Origin: Fulvimonas soli
GTDB taxonomy: Bacteria > Pseudomonadota > Gammaproteobacteria > Xanthomonadales > Rhodanobacteraceae
Length of the DNA: 64,000 nucleotides
Direction: 5' to 3'
Assembly (NCBI RefSeq): GCF_003148905.1
Contig: NZ_QGHC01000003.1
Span: 124,001-188,000, forward strand
Positions 50,736-60,173 of the stretch are shown piece after piece (the first letter of the stretch is position 1; each line of letters begins with the position of its first letter). The notes under the pieces are model-generated. The model made no database searches. It was not told where the DNA came from and saw only the letters and a program-made list of their open reading frames with translations. The position numbers and the translations under genes were made by a program.

Positions 50736-53066
50736 TCAGGGATACGCGCTCATCGACAACGGCCGCGCCTGCGCCGCCCTCCCCCATTCGCGGTTCGGCT
50801 GCGCCTGCATGGTGAAGTGCAATTCGCCGCCCTGCACGATCTCGCCGTGGCGCAGGTACACGCGGTCCAGCGGCTTGCCGTCGAGCGTCACGCTGCCCAC
50901 GTAGGGATGCGCGTCGTCCAGCGGCGCGGCGGTGACGGTGAAGGTTCTGCCGCCGGCCAGGTGCAGCACCGCGCGCGGCAGGAACGGGCGGCCGATCGCG
51001 TACTGGTCGCTGCCCGGCGCCACCGGGTAGAAGCCCAGCGCGGTGAACACGTACCACGCCGACATCTGGCCCAGGTCGTCGTTGCCGGCCAGGCCGTCCG
51101 GGCGCGGCGCGTACTGGCTGTCCATGATCCGCTTCAGGCGCTCCTGCGTCTTCCACGCCGCGCCGGCGTAGTCGTACAGGTAGGCCAGGTGGTGGCTGGG
51201 CTCGTTGCCGTGCGCGTACCAGCCGATCAGGCCGGTGATGTCCTCCACGTTCTTGAAGTGCGCCGGGTCGACCCTGGCGTCGAAAACCGCGTCGAGCTTC
51301 TGCACGAAGCGCGCGTCGCCGCCCATCGCGCCGATCAGCCCGGCCACGTCCTGCGGCACGTACCAGGAGTACTGGAAGGCGTTGCCCTCGGTGTAGTCGC
51401 TGCCGTAGCCGGCGGCGGCGGGATCGAACGGCTCGCGGAACTTGCCGTCGCTCTTGCGCGCGCGCATGAAGCCGGTCGCCGCGTCCCAGGCGTTCTTCCA
51501 GTTGCCGGCGCGCCGCTCGAACTCGGCGGCGGTCTTGGTCTGCCCCATCGCCTTGGCCATCTGCGCCAGCGACCAGTCGTCGTAGGCGTACTCCAGCGTC
51601 TTGGAGGCGCCCTCGGGCTCCTTGTCGATCGGCACGTAGCCCAGCTTCATGTAGTCGGCCAGGTCGCCGTAGGGCCCGTAGGTGGCGCTGGCGACCATCG
51701 CCTCCAGCGCGCGCCCGGCGTCGAAGCCGCGCACGCCCTTGACGTAGGCGTCGGCGATCACCGGCACGGCGTGATAGCCGATCATGCACCAGGTCTCCAG
51801 GCCCTGGTACGCCCACACCGGCAGGATGCCGAACGGGCTGGCCTCGCGCGCGGCGACCAGCGAGTTCACGAAGTCGCTGCTGAGGTCGGGCCGCAGCAGC
51901 ACCATCAGCGGCTGCTGCGCGCGGTAGACGTCCCACAGCGACCACGTCGAGTAGAACGAGAAGCCGTCGGCCTTGTGCACCTGGTGGTCCGGGCCGCGGT
52001 ACTCGCCGTTGCTGTCCATCGACAGCGTGGGCGAGAGCATGGCGTGGTAGAGCGCGGTGTAGAACTGCGTGCGCTGCGTCGCCGGCGCGTCCACGTCGAT
52101 CGACGCCAGCGCCTTGTTCCACGCCGCGGTGGCCTCGGCGCGGCGCGCGTCGAAGTCGAAGCCCCGGCCGTCGGCGTCGAGGTTGGCCACGGCGTTGGCC
52201 TCGCTCACCGTGGAGATCGCCACCTTGGCGACCAGCGGCTGCTTGAGCGCGCCGAAGTCGAACACGCCGAGCAGCGCGCGGCCGTTCTGCGCGTCGCGGT
52301 CCTGCGGCTGGTTGCCCGGCCCCCTGAAGCCCTTGTAGGGCGCGTCGCTCTCGCGGTCGTACAGCTCGCGCGAGACCATCGGCTGCGAGAAGCGCATGGC
52401 GAAGCACAGCTCGCGCCCCGGCGCCCAGCCGCGCGTGGTGCGGCAGCCGGTGACGGTGCCGTCGGCATGCACGCGCAGGGAAGCCCACAGCACCTTGCCG
52501 GGGTAGTCGTAGATGCTCGGGCGCAGGTCCAGCAGCACGTGCGCGTCCTTGCCGGCCGGGAAGGTGTAGCGGTGCCAGCCCACGCGCCGGCCGGCGGTGA
52601 GCTCGGCGCGCACGCCGTAGTCCTCCAGCGTCACCGCGTAGTAGCCGGCCCGCGCCACCTCGCTGGCGTGGCTGAAGCGCGAGCGGTAGCCGCTGCCGGG
52701 CTTGTCCGCCTCGCCCGGCTCCAGCTTCGCCTCGCCGGCCACCGGCATCACCAGCACGTCGCCCAGGTCCGAGTGGCCGGAGCCGGAGAAGTGCGTGTGC
52801 GAGAAGCCCAGGATGGTCGGGTCGCCGTACTGGTAGCCGGCCGCCCACTTGTAGGCGTGCTTGAAGTCCGGCATCGCCGTGTCGGGCGAGAGCTGGATCA
52901 TCCCGAACGGCACCGTGGCCCCCGGGAAGGTGTGGCCGTCGCCGCCGGTGCCGATGCGCGGGTCGACCTCGCCGGCATGCCCGGCGGCCCGCGCGCCGCC
53001 GGCCAGCGCGAGCGCCACCGCCAGCGCACCGAGGGAACGACGGATGGAACGGGTACGCACGGCCAT
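50736..53066 (-). CDS. Secreted GH92 family alpha-mannosidase
   Basis: 776 residues with a signal peptide (residues 1-26, ARA). GH92 enzymes are calcium-dependent exo-alpha-mannosidases acting on N-glycans, mannans or mannoproteins. The N-terminal beta domain shows VDPRIGTGGDGHTFPGATVP and GFSHTHFSGSGHSDLGDVLV. The (alpha/alpha)6 catalytic domain shows FYTALYHAMLSPT, TWSLWDVYRAQQPL, TEGNAFQYSWYVPQD and AGNDDLGQMSAWYVFTALGF, all family hallmarks. AAGGAG lies 6 nt before ATG 53066. It is divergent from a LacI regulator with matching operators, so it should be induced by mannose or mannosides. Confidence 0.96.
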   Translation of the reverse strand: MAVRTRSIRRSLGALAVALALAGGARAAGHAGEVDPRIGTGGDGHTFPGATVPFGMIQLSPDTAMPDFKHAYKWAAGYQYGDPTILGFSHTHFSGSGHSDLGDVLVMPVAGEAKLEPGEADKPGSGYRSRFSHASEVARAGYYAVTLEDYGVRAELTAGRRVGWHRYTFPAGKDAHVLLDLRPSIYDYPGKVLWASLRVHADGTVTGCRTTRGWAPGRELCFAMRFSQPMVSRELYDRESDAPYKGFRGPGNQPQDRDAQNGRALLGVFDFGALKQPLVAKVAISTVSEANAVANLDADGRGFDFDARRAEATAAWNKALASIDVDAPATQRTQFYTALYHAMLSPTLSMDSNGEYRGPDHQVHKADGFSFYSTWSLWDVYRAQQPLMVLLRPDLSSDFVNSLVAAREASPFGILPVWAYQGLETWCMIGYHAVPVIADAYVKGVRGFDAGRALEAMVASATYGPYGDLADYMKLGYVPIDKEPEGASKTLEYAYDDWSLAQMAKAMGQTKTAAEFERRAGNWKNAWDAATGFMRARKSDGKFREPFDPAAAGYGSDYTEGNAFQYSWYVPQDVAGLIGAMGGDARFVQKLDAVFDARVDPAHFKNVEDITGLIGWYAHGNEPSHHLAYLYDYAGAAWKTQERLKRIMDSQYAPRPDGLAGNDDLGQMSAWYVFTALGFYPVAPGSDQYAIGRPFLPRAVLHLAGGRTFTVTAAPLDDAHPYVGSVTLDGKPLDRVYLRHGEIVQGGELHFTMQAQPNREWGRAAQARPLSMSAYP

Positions 53067-53082
53067 GGCGGCTCCTTGGGAT

Positions 53083-53099
53083 TTAGATCGTGACAAATG
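53083..53099 (-). promoter_or_regulatory. LacI-type operator candidate upstream of GH92
   Basis: CATTTGTCACGATCTAA on the minus strand, 17 bp before the GH92 start. It shares CATTTG, ACGATC and AA at the same spacing with the site at 53173-53189. The central CG step and paired TTG/CAA-like ends fit LacI-family operators. Confidence 0.6.
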
Positions 53100-53172
53100 C
53101 CGGTACGCTAGCATTGCGCCGCCACCGGCGCATGCTGCGCTGCGCGATTGGCCGCGTGCGCCGCAACCGCTA

Positions 53173-53189
53173 CATTTGAAACGATCCAA
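53173..53189 (+). promoter_or_regulatory. LacI-type operator candidate upstream of the regulator operon
   Basis: CATTTGAAACGATCCAA, containing the partial palindrome TTGAAACGATCCAA, 16 bp before the lacI-type TTG start. Together with the divergent site it suggests one regulator controls both transcripts. Confidence 0.6.
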
Positions 53190-53204
53190 CGCCGACGAGC
53201 CGCC

Positions 53205-54257
53205 TTGAGCGCCAGCCCGCCCACCACCCGCAAGGTGACCCTGTCCGACATCGCCGCCGGCTGCGGCGTGTCGCGCGCCACCGTGTCGCTGGTGCTGCGC
53301 GGCAGCCCGCTGGTCAACGCGCGCACGCGCGAGCGGGTGGAGGCGGAGCTGCGCCGGCAGAACTACGTCTACAACCGCTCGGCCGCCAACCTGCGCCGGC
53401 GCACCTCCTCGTCCATCGCGCTGGTGCTCAACGACCTGGCCAACCCGTTCTTCGCCGAGTTCGCCGCCGGCGTGGACGAGGCGCTGGGCACGGCCGGCTA
53501 CGTCACCCTGCTCGGCAACAGCGGCGAGTCGCGCACGCGCCAGCAGGCCGTGCTCGGCTCGCTGGTGGAGCACGGCCCGGGCGGCATCATCCTCTCGCCG
53601 GCCGAGGGCAGCACCGCGCCGGAAGTGCTGGCCGCGGTCGGCGCGCAGGTGCCGCTGCTGCTGTTCAACCGCGAGCTGGAGGAGGCCGGGGCCCAGGACG
53701 CGCACTGGGACCGCCTGCTGCTGGACAACCGCACCGGCGCGCGGCTGGCCACCGAGCACCTGCTCGCGCAGGGCCACCGGCGCATCGCCTTCTTCGGCGG
53801 CCACGGCGATTCCAGCTCGGCGCAGCAGCGCTACGCCGGCTACCGCGACGCGCTGCGCGCGGCCGGGGCGAAGGAGGCGGCGCACTGGCGCGTCGAGACC
53901 GCGCCCACGCGCCTGGACGCCGCGCGGCAGACCGAGCGCCTGTTCGCGCGCGCGCCCGCGCCGACCGCCGCCGTCTGCTACAACGACGCGGTCGCGCTGG
54001 GCCTGCTGCTGGGCCTGCACCAGCGCGGCCTGCGACCCGGCCGCGACTTCGCCGTCACCGGCTTCGACGACATCGCCGAGTCCGCCTTCAGCACGCCGCC
54101 GCTGACCACGCTGGCCACCGCGCCGCGCGAGCGCGGCCGCCAGGCCGCCGAGCTGCTGCTGGCGCGCCTGCACGACCCGCAGGCGCCGGCGCAGACGGTG
54201 GTCGCGCCGGTGCGGCTGGTGGTGCGCGAGAGCAGCCCGCCGCCGTCCGACCGCTGA
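53205..54257 (+). CDS. LacI-family regulator of the mannoside cluster
   Basis: 350 residues. The HTH VTLSDIAAGCGVSRATVSLV and hinge NYVYNRSAANLRR are followed by a periplasmic-binding-type ligand domain (SIALVLNDLANPFFAEFAAG to FAVTGFDDIAESAFSTPPLT). I chose TTG 53205, since an upstream frame from 53148 would include the operator in the coding region. Likely effector is mannose or a related sugar, inferred from the neighbours. It is cotranscribed with the permease 38 bp downstream. Confidence 0.92.
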   Translation: MSASPPTTRKVTLSDIAAGCGVSRATVSLVLRGSPLVNARTRERVEAELRRQNYVYNRSAANLRRRTSSSIALVLNDLANPFFAEFAAGVDEALGTAGYVTLLGNSGESRTRQQAVLGSLVEHGPGGIILSPAEGSTAPEVLAAVGAQVPLLLFNRELEEAGAQDAHWDRLLLDNRTGARLATEHLLAQGHRRIAFFGGHGDSSSAQQRYAGYRDALRAAGAKEAAHWRVETAPTRLDAARQTERLFARAPAPTAAVCYNDAVALGLLLGLHQRGLRPGRDFAVTGFDDIAESAFSTPPLTTLATAPRERGRQAAELLLARLHDPQAPAQTVVAPVRLVVRESSPPPSDR

Positions 54258-54295
54258 CCCGCCACACGACCGCCCACCGACCAGGGGAATCCCGC

Positions 54296-55618
54296 ATGGC
54301 CTTCGCCGCACCGCCCGCCTCCACCGCCTCCCCGCAGCCGCGGGCCGCCTCCGGGCGCTACACCGACTACCCGCTGGCGCTGGGCGTGGTCACCACGATC
54401 TTCTTCATGTGGGGCTTCCTCACCTGCCTCAACGACATCCTGATCCCGCACCTGAAGGCGGTGTTCGAGCTGAACTACGCGCGCGCGATGCTGGTGCAGT
54501 TCACCTTCTTCGGCACCTATTTCCTGATGTCGCTGCCGGCCGGCTGGATGGTGGGCCGGCTGGGCTACAAGCTCGGCATCGTGGTGGGGCTGGCCATCGC
54601 AGGCCTCGGCGCGGCCGGCTTCTGGCCGGCGGCGGGGCTGCACTCCTATCCCGCCTTCCTCGGCGCGCTGTTCGTGCTCGCCACCGGCATCACCGTGCTG
54701 CAGGTGGCGGCCAACCCCTACGTGGCGCTGCTCGGCCCCGAGCGCACCAGCTCCAGCCGGCTCACCCTGGCGCAGGCGCTGAACTCCTTCGGCACCTTCC
54801 TGGCGCCGCACTTCGGCGGCCTGCTGATCCTCTCCACCGTGGTCAAGAGCGCCACCGAGGTCGCCCAGCTGCCGCCGGCCGAGCAGCTCGCCTACCGCGC
54901 GCAGGAGGCGCACACCGTGCAGGGGCCGTACCTGGGCCTGGCCATCGTGCTGTTCGCGCTGGCCGTGCTGGTGTGGCTGTTCCGCCTGCCCGCGCTGGCG
55001 GAAACCATCGGCCAGACCGACCGCGAGCGCCACACCCTGCTCGACGCGCTGCGCCATCCGCACGTGCTGTTCGGCGTGGTCGGCATCTTCTGCTACGTGG
55101 GCGCGGAGGTGTCGATCGGCAGCTTCATGGTCAACTACCTGTCCGAGCCGCAGATCGGCCACATGAGCGAGCAGCAGGCGGCCAGCTACGTCTCCTACTA
55201 CTGGCTCGGCGCCATGGTCGGCCGCTTCGCCGGCTCCTGGCTGATGACGCGCTACTCGCCGCGCGCGCTGCTGGCGCTGTTCGCCGGGATCAACATCCTG
55301 CTGCTGGCCGTGACCATGAGCACTGGCGGCACGACCGCCACCTGGGCGATCGTGGCGATCGGCCTGTTCAACTCGATCATGTTCCCCACCATCTTCACGC
55401 TCGGCATCGAACGGCTGGGGCCGCTCACCGAGAAGGCGTCGAGCCTGCTGATCATGGCCATCGTCGGCGGCGCGGTGGTGCCGCAGTTGCAGGGGCTGCT
55501 GGCCGACCGCATCGGCGTGCAGCACGCCTTCTTCCTGCCGGCGCTGTGCTACGCCTACATCGTGTTCTACGGCCTGCGCGGCTCGCGCGTCGTGGAAGCG
55601 CCGTCGCTCACGCGCTGA
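54296..55618 (+). CDS. FucP/GluP-type sugar:H+ symporter (MFS)
   Basis: 440 residues, twelve helices. IFFMWGFLTCLNDILIPHLK and FFGTYFLMSLPAGWMVGRLG are typical of the FucP/glucose-galactose branch, along with VLQVAANPYVALLGPERTSS and LNSFGTFLAPHFGG. In this cluster mannose is the likely substrate. AGGGGA precedes ATG 54296. It is followed by the kinase gene after 28 bp. Confidence 0.93.
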   Translation: MAFAAPPASTASPQPRAASGRYTDYPLALGVVTTIFFMWGFLTCLNDILIPHLKAVFELNYARAMLVQFTFFGTYFLMSLPAGWMVGRLGYKLGIVVGLAIAGLGAAGFWPAAGLHSYPAFLGALFVLATGITVLQVAANPYVALLGPERTSSSRLTLAQALNSFGTFLAPHFGGLLILSTVVKSATEVAQLPPAEQLAYRAQEAHTVQGPYLGLAIVLFALAVLVWLFRLPALAETIGQTDRERHTLLDALRHPHVLFGVVGIFCYVGAEVSIGSFMVNYLSEPQIGHMSEQQAASYVSYYWLGAMVGRFAGSWLMTRYSPRALLALFAGINILLLAVTMSTGGTTATWAIVAIGLFNSIMFPTIFTLGIERLGPLTEKASSLLIMAIVGGAVVPQLQGLLADRIGVQHAFFLPALCYAYIVFYGLRGSRVVEAPSLTR

Positions 55619-55646
55619 GCGCACGAACAGGCCCTAAGGAACCGGA

Positions 55647-56624
55647 ATGCCACGCAACATCCTGTGCTTCGGCGAAGCACTGATCGACTTCCACGGCGAG
55701 GGCCGCGATGCCCACGGCTTCCCCGCCAGCTACGTGCCCTTCGCCGGCGGCGCGCCGGCCAACGTGGCGGTGGCGGTGGCCCGGCTGGGCGGCCGCGCCG
55801 CCTTCGCCGGCATGCTCGGCACCGACGTGTTCGGCGACTTCCTGCTCGACAGCCTGCGCCGCGCCGGCGTGGACACCGCCGCGGTGGTGCGCACCGGCGA
55901 GGCCAACACCGCGCTGGCCTTCGTCGCGCGCGACGCGCACGGCGAACGCAGCTTCAGCTTCTACCGGCCGCCCTCGGCGGACCTGCTGTTCCGCCCGCAG
56001 CACTTCAGGGACGAGAGCTTCCGCGCGGCGGCGGTGTTCCACGTGTGCTCCAACAGCCTCACCGACCCCGAGCTGGCCGCCGCCACGCTGGAGGGCATGC
56101 GCCGCGCGCACGCCGCCGGCGCGCTGGTCAGCATGGATCTCAACCTGCGCCCCGCGCTGTGGCCGAAGAACCTCGACGCGCGCCCGCTGGTCTGGCCCGC
56201 GCTGCACCTGGCCGACGTGGTGAAGCTGAGCGCCGAGGAGCTGGCCTGGCTCGCGGTGGACGGCGAGGAGGCCGCGATCGCGCGCCTGTGGGGCGGGCGG
56301 CCGCGCCTGCTGGTGGTCACCGACGGCGCGCAGCCGATCCGCTGGTTCCACCCCGACGCCGAGGGCGAGCTGCCGGTGTACCCGGTGCCGATGGTGGACA
56401 GCACCGCCGCCGGCGACGCCTTCGTCGGCGGCCTGCTGCTGCGCCTGGCCGAGCTGGACGGCGACGGCGGCCGCCTCGACGGCCTGGTCGGCATGCTGCC
56501 GCGCCTGCACGCCACCCTGCGCTTCGCCGCCGCCTGCGGCGCGCTCACCGTCACCCGCCAGGGCTCGTTCTCGGCCATGCCGGACGAGGCCGAGGTGCTG
56601 GCCTTCATGGACTCCCGCGCATGA
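55647..56624 (+). CDS. PfkB-family sugar kinase, probably fructokinase
   Basis: 325 residues. GGAPANVAVAVARLGGRAAF is the substrate-binding signature, and the catalytic Asp257 lies in DSTAAGDAFVGGLLL. ILCFGEALIDF is the usual fructokinase-like start. Next to an AGE-type isomerase it would phosphorylate fructose made from mannose to fructose 6-phosphate; the alternative is direct mannose phosphorylation. It overlaps the isomerase by four bases (ATGA). Confidence 0.92.
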   Translation: MPRNILCFGEALIDFHGEGRDAHGFPASYVPFAGGAPANVAVAVARLGGRAAFAGMLGTDVFGDFLLDSLRRAGVDTAAVVRTGEANTALAFVARDAHGERSFSFYRPPSADLLFRPQHFRDESFRAAAVFHVCSNSLTDPELAAATLEGMRRAHAAGALVSMDLNLRPALWPKNLDARPLVWPALHLADVVKLSAEELAWLAVDGEEAAIARLWGGRPRLLVVTDGAQPIRWFHPDAEGELPVYPVPMVDSTAAGDAFVGGLLLRLAELDGDGGRLDGLVGMLPRLHATLRFAAACGALTVTRQGSFSAMPDEAEVLAFMDSRA

Positions 56625-57844
56625 CCGCTCCCGTTCCTCCCCTGCCCGACTTCCGCAGCGCCGACTTCCTGCGCGCGCACATCGCCCAGACCCTGGCCTT
56701 CTACCAGCCGCACGCGCTGGACCCGGCCGGCGGCTTCTTCCAGTACTTCAGGGACGACGGCACGGTCTACGATGCCGGCCACCGCCACCTGGTGAGCAGC
56801 ACGCGCTTCGTCTACAACTACGCGATGGCGGCGATCGAGTTCGGCGCCGAGCCGTACCTGGCGATGGCCCGCCACGGCCTGCGCTACCTGCGCGAGGTCC
56901 ACCGCGACGCCGAGACCGGCGGCTACGCCTGGACCATCCGCGACGGCCGCCCCGAGGACCGCACCAACCACGCCTACGGCGTCGCCTTCGTGCTGCTCGC
57001 CTGCGCCACCGCGCGCAAGGCCGGCATCGACACCGCCGCGTGGATGGACGAGACCTGGGAGCTGCTGGAGCGCCGCTACTGGGACGCCGACGCCGGCCTG
57101 TACCGCGACGAGGCCGACGCGCACTGGCAGTTCAGCCCCTACCGCGGGCAGAACGCCAACATGCACATGTGCGAGGCCATGCTGGCCGCCTGGCAGGCCA
57201 GCGGCGAGGCGCGCTACCTCGACCGCGCGCTGATCCTGGCCGACCACATGACCCGCCGCCAGGCCGCCAAGGCCGGCGGCCTGGTGTGGGAGCACTACGA
57301 CGCGCAGTGGAACGTGGACTGGGACTACCACAGGGACGATCCCAAGCACCTGTTCCGTCCCTGGGGCTTCCAGCCCGGCCACCAGACCGAGTGGGCCAAG
57401 CTGCTGCTGATCCTGGAGCGCGAGCTGCGCGAAGCCGGCCGCCCCGCGCCCGACTGGCTGCTGCCCACCGCGCGCCACCTGTTCGACACCGCCGTCGCGC
57501 GCGCCTGGGACACCGAGTACGACGGCCTGTGCTACGGCTTCGACCCCGACGGCAAGGTCTGCGACGACGACAAGTACTTCTGGGTGCAGGCCGAATCCCT
57601 CGCCGCCGCCGCCCTGCTGCACGAGCGCACCGGCGAGGCCGCCTACGACGACTGGTACGTGCGGCTGTGGACCTATGCCTGGAACCACATGATCGACCAC
57701 CGCTACGGCGCCTGGTACCGCATCCTCACCCGCGACAACCGCAAGTACGGCGACGAGAAGAGCCCGGCGGGCAAGGTGGACTACCACACCATGGGCGCGT
57801 GCCACGAGGTGCTGGCGCTGCTGCGGCGGGGCGGCAAGCCCTGA
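56621..57844 (+). CDS. AGE-family isomerase, probable D-mannose isomerase
   Basis: 407 residues, an (alpha/alpha)6 barrel of the N-acylglucosamine 2-epimerase/YihS superfamily. VSSTRFVYNYAMAA, RTNHAYGVAFVLLA, NANMHMCEAMLAAW, QPGHQTEWAKLLLI and DYHTMGACHEVL are present. His254 and His389 align well with the two catalytic histidines reported for YihS-type aldose-ketose isomerases. Context (GH92, permease, kinase) favours mannose to fructose conversion over an N-acetylglucosamine role. Confidence 0.92.
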   Translation: MTAPVPPLPDFRSADFLRAHIAQTLAFYQPHALDPAGGFFQYFRDDGTVYDAGHRHLVSSTRFVYNYAMAAIEFGAEPYLAMARHGLRYLREVHRDAETGGYAWTIRDGRPEDRTNHAYGVAFVLLACATARKAGIDTAAWMDETWELLERRYWDADAGLYRDEADAHWQFSPYRGQNANMHMCEAMLAAWQASGEARYLDRALILADHMTRRQAAKAGGLVWEHYDAQWNVDWDYHRDDPKHLFRPWGFQPGHQTEWAKLLLILERELREAGRPAPDWLLPTARHLFDTAVARAWDTEYDGLCYGFDPDGKVCDDDKYFWVQAESLAAAALLHERTGEAAYDDWYVRLWTYAWNHMIDHRYGAWYRILTRDNRKYGDEKSPAGKVDYHTMGACHEVLALLRRGGKP

Positions 57845-57907
57845 GTCTCCGCGGGGTCGCATCGACGCCCTGCATCGACGAGGGGCGTGAGTGCCGGGCA
57901 GCGGCCC

Positions 57908-58825
57908 TTACCGCCGTGGCTTGCCCCGCCTCCCCGCCGCGCCGGCCGTGCGCGCTCCCGCGCGGTCCGGCGCGGCGGGCTCGCCGCGGCCCGGCGCCGC
58001 GCCGAGGTAGCCCACCAGCTTCTGCCGCAGCTGGTTGATGTCGCCGAGCCGGTCCATGAAGTTGCCCTTCTCCTGGGCGATCGCCGTCACCAGCAGGCTG
58101 AACAGGCTGGTGTAGGCGCTGAAGCCGTGCCAGGCGCGCTCGGCGTGCACCATCAGCACGTGCGGGGTCAGCTCGCGCGCCCAGTAGCAGTCGGTGTCGG
58201 TGATCATCACCAGCGGGATGCCGCGCGCGACGACTTCCTCGGCCAGGGTGCGGAACAGCCGGAAGTAGCGGCGCATGTCGATCAGCACCACGCAGCTCCT
58301 GCGCGTCGAGTCCAGCAGCATGTCCACGTAGGCGCCGTCGGCGCCCGAGTGGAACGCCACGTGCGGGCGGATCTGCTGCAGCATCGTGGCCAGGCCCAGG
58401 CCGAGGAAGGCGCCCTGCTGGAAGCTCGCCACCGACACGCGGTCGGCCGAGGCCAGCAGCTTCACGATGGGCGCCCACTCCTTGCCGCCGGCCAGCGCGT
58501 GCACGCCGGTCAGCGCGCGCATTTCCGTCTGCAGGTGGGAGGCGATGGCGTCGGTGTCCTGCGGCACCTCGACCTCCCGGTAGAGATGCCGCCACGCCGC
58601 GCCGCCGCGCAGCTCCTCCTTGAGCTCGCCCACGCCGTCGTAGCCCAGGTTGCGCAGGAAGCGCCCCACCGTCATCGGGCTCACCCCCACCCGCTTGCCC
58701 AGCGACGCCGCCGTCTCGAAGGGCAGCTCGCGGATGTTGTGCAGCAGGTAGGTGGCGATCTTCTGCTCGGAGGCGGTGAAGCTTTTCCAGCGGTCCTTGA
58801 GCTTTTTCTGCAGTTCCGTGGTCAT
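57908..58825 (-). CDS. RpiR/MurR-family regulator
   Basis: 305 residues. An N-terminal HTH_6 domain (TASEQKIATYLLHNIRELPF, then AASLGKRVGVSPMTVGRFLR) is followed by a SIS sugar-phosphate-binding domain (about residues 130-260). The last 40 residues are basic and Gly/Ala-rich. RpiR proteins sense phosphosugars, and MurR senses MurNAc 6-phosphate. As last gene of the minus operon with a dipeptide epimerase it may sense a murein-derived sugar, by inference. It starts 10 bp after the POT gene. Confidence 0.9.
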   Translation of the reverse strand: MTTELQKKLKDRWKSFTASEQKIATYLLHNIRELPFETAASLGKRVGVSPMTVGRFLRNLGYDGVGELKEELRGGAAWRHLYREVEVPQDTDAIASHLQTEMRALTGVHALAGGKEWAPIVKLLASADRVSVASFQQGAFLGLGLATMLQQIRPHVAFHSGADGAYVDMLLDSTRRSCVVLIDMRRYFRLFRTLAEEVVARGIPLVMITDTDCYWARELTPHVLMVHAERAWHGFSAYTSLFSLLVTAIAQEKGNFMDRLGDINQLRQKLVGYLGAAPGRGEPAAPDRAGARTAGAAGRRGKPRR

Positions 58826-58835
58826 CGTCGTCCGT

Positions 58836-60173
58836 TCATCGGGAAAGCACGGCCGCCGCGGCCGCTTCCTCGCGGCCTTCCACCCGGCCCATGCGCAGCC
58901 CAAGCATATACAGAAGCGCCGCGGCGAGGCCGGCCACGCCGCCGACCAGCGCGAAGAACCAGGCGTGCGGCAGCGGCCGCCACAGCGTGCCCAGCGCGCC
59001 GGCCAGCAGGTTGCCGAAGAAGCCGGCGAAGAACCAGGCGGCGATGCTGGTGGCGCGCAAGCCCGCCGGCGCCATGCGGCCGAACAGGCCCAGCCCCACC
59101 GGCAGGATGTACAGCTCGCCCAGCGTCATCAGCACGAACCAGCCGACCAGCCAGGCCCAGTTCGCGCGCGCGCCATGCGCCTCGGACCAGGCCGACACGC
59201 CGGCCAGCAGCAGGTAGGACAGGCCCACCACGGCGGCGCCGAAGGCCATCTTGTGCAGCCACGGCGTCTCCACGCCGCGCCGGGCCAGGCGCGTCCAGCG
59301 CGCGACCAGCAGCGGCGTGGCGGTGAACACCACCAGCGAGTCGAGCGCCTGGAACCAGGTCATCGGGATGCTCCAGCCCGCGGTGACGTGGCGGTCCACG
59401 CCCTCCTCCGCCCACAGCGCGATGGTGTTGCCGACCTGCTCGTAGGCGCCGCGGAACACCACCACGATCGCCGCCACGCCCAGCAGGAAGGCGAAGCGCC
59501 CGAGCACCGCGCGGTCCACCGGCGGCCGCGGCGCGGGCGCCGCGCCGGCGCGCGCCGGCTCCGGCGGCAGGTGGCGGCCGCCGGCCACGTAGATGACCAG
59601 CGAGGCCAGCATGCCGATGCCGGCGGCGGCGAAGCCCCAGTGCCAGCCCAGCGCCTCGCCCAGCGTGCCGCACACCAGCGGCGCCAGGAACGCGCCCAGG
59701 TTCACGCCGACGTAGTAGACGCTGTACGCGCTCTTGCTGCGCGGGTCGCCGTGCCGGTACAGGCCCTCGATCTGGCTGGCCAGGCTGGGCAGGAACAGGC
59801 CGTTGCCCAGCGCGATGGTGGCCAGTGCGGGATAGAACAGCGGCTCGGACGCCATCATGAAGTGGCCCAGCGCCATCGTCGCGCCGCCGAGCAGCACCGC
59901 GCGGCGCTTGCCCAGCCAGCGGTCGGCCGCCATGCCGCCGAACACCGGGGTGAAGTAGACGAAGGCCGCGTAGGCGCCGTAGATCAGCGAGGCGTGGTCC
60001 TGGCGGATGTCCAGCCGCAGGGTCATGTAGTAGACCAGCAGCGCGCGCATGCCGAAGAAGGAGAACATCTCCCACATTTCGGTGAGGAACAGGATGCTCA
60101 GCCCCGGCGGATGGCCGAACCAGTCGCGCCCGCGCGGCGGCGGGCCCGCGGCGGGCGCGGGCGCCGCGATCAT
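58836..60173 (-). CDS. POT-family proton-coupled peptide transporter
   Basis: 445 residues with about twelve helices or more. GLSILFLTEMWEMFSFFGMR is the first helix, AADRWLGKRRAVLLGG and the PTR2 motif YYVGVNLGAFLAPLVCG follow. The ExxER proton-coupling motif reads EMWEM: Met replaces the Arg. It probably imports di- or tripeptides. Its start overlaps the epimerase stop (ATGA). Confidence 0.9.
   Translation of the reverse strand: MIAAPAPAAGPPPRGRDWFGHPPGLSILFLTEMWEMFSFFGMRALLVYYMTLRLDIRQDHASLIYGAYAAFVYFTPVFGGMAADRWLGKRRAVLLGGATMALGHFMMASEPLFYPALATIALGNGLFLPSLASQIEGLYRHGDPRSKSAYSVYYVGVNLGAFLAPLVCGTLGEALGWHWGFAAAGIGMLASLVIYVAGGRHLPPEPARAGAAPAPRPPVDRAVLGRFAFLLGVAAIVVVFRGAYEQVGNTIALWAEEGVDRHVTAGWSIPMTWFQALDSLVVFTATPLLVARWTRLARRGVETPWLHKMAFGAAVVGLSYLLLAGVSAWSEAHGARANWAWLVGWFVLMTLGELYILPVGLGLFGRMAPAGLRATSIAAWFFAGFFGNLLAGALGTLWRPLPHAWFFALVGGVAGLAAALLYMLGLRMGRVEGREEAAAAAVLSR

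Noticed and set aside
56621-57844. N-acylglucosamine 2-epimerase in sialic acid metabolism
   Set aside because: No nan genes are nearby; GH92, a sugar permease and a fructokinase-like kinase favour mannose isomerase.
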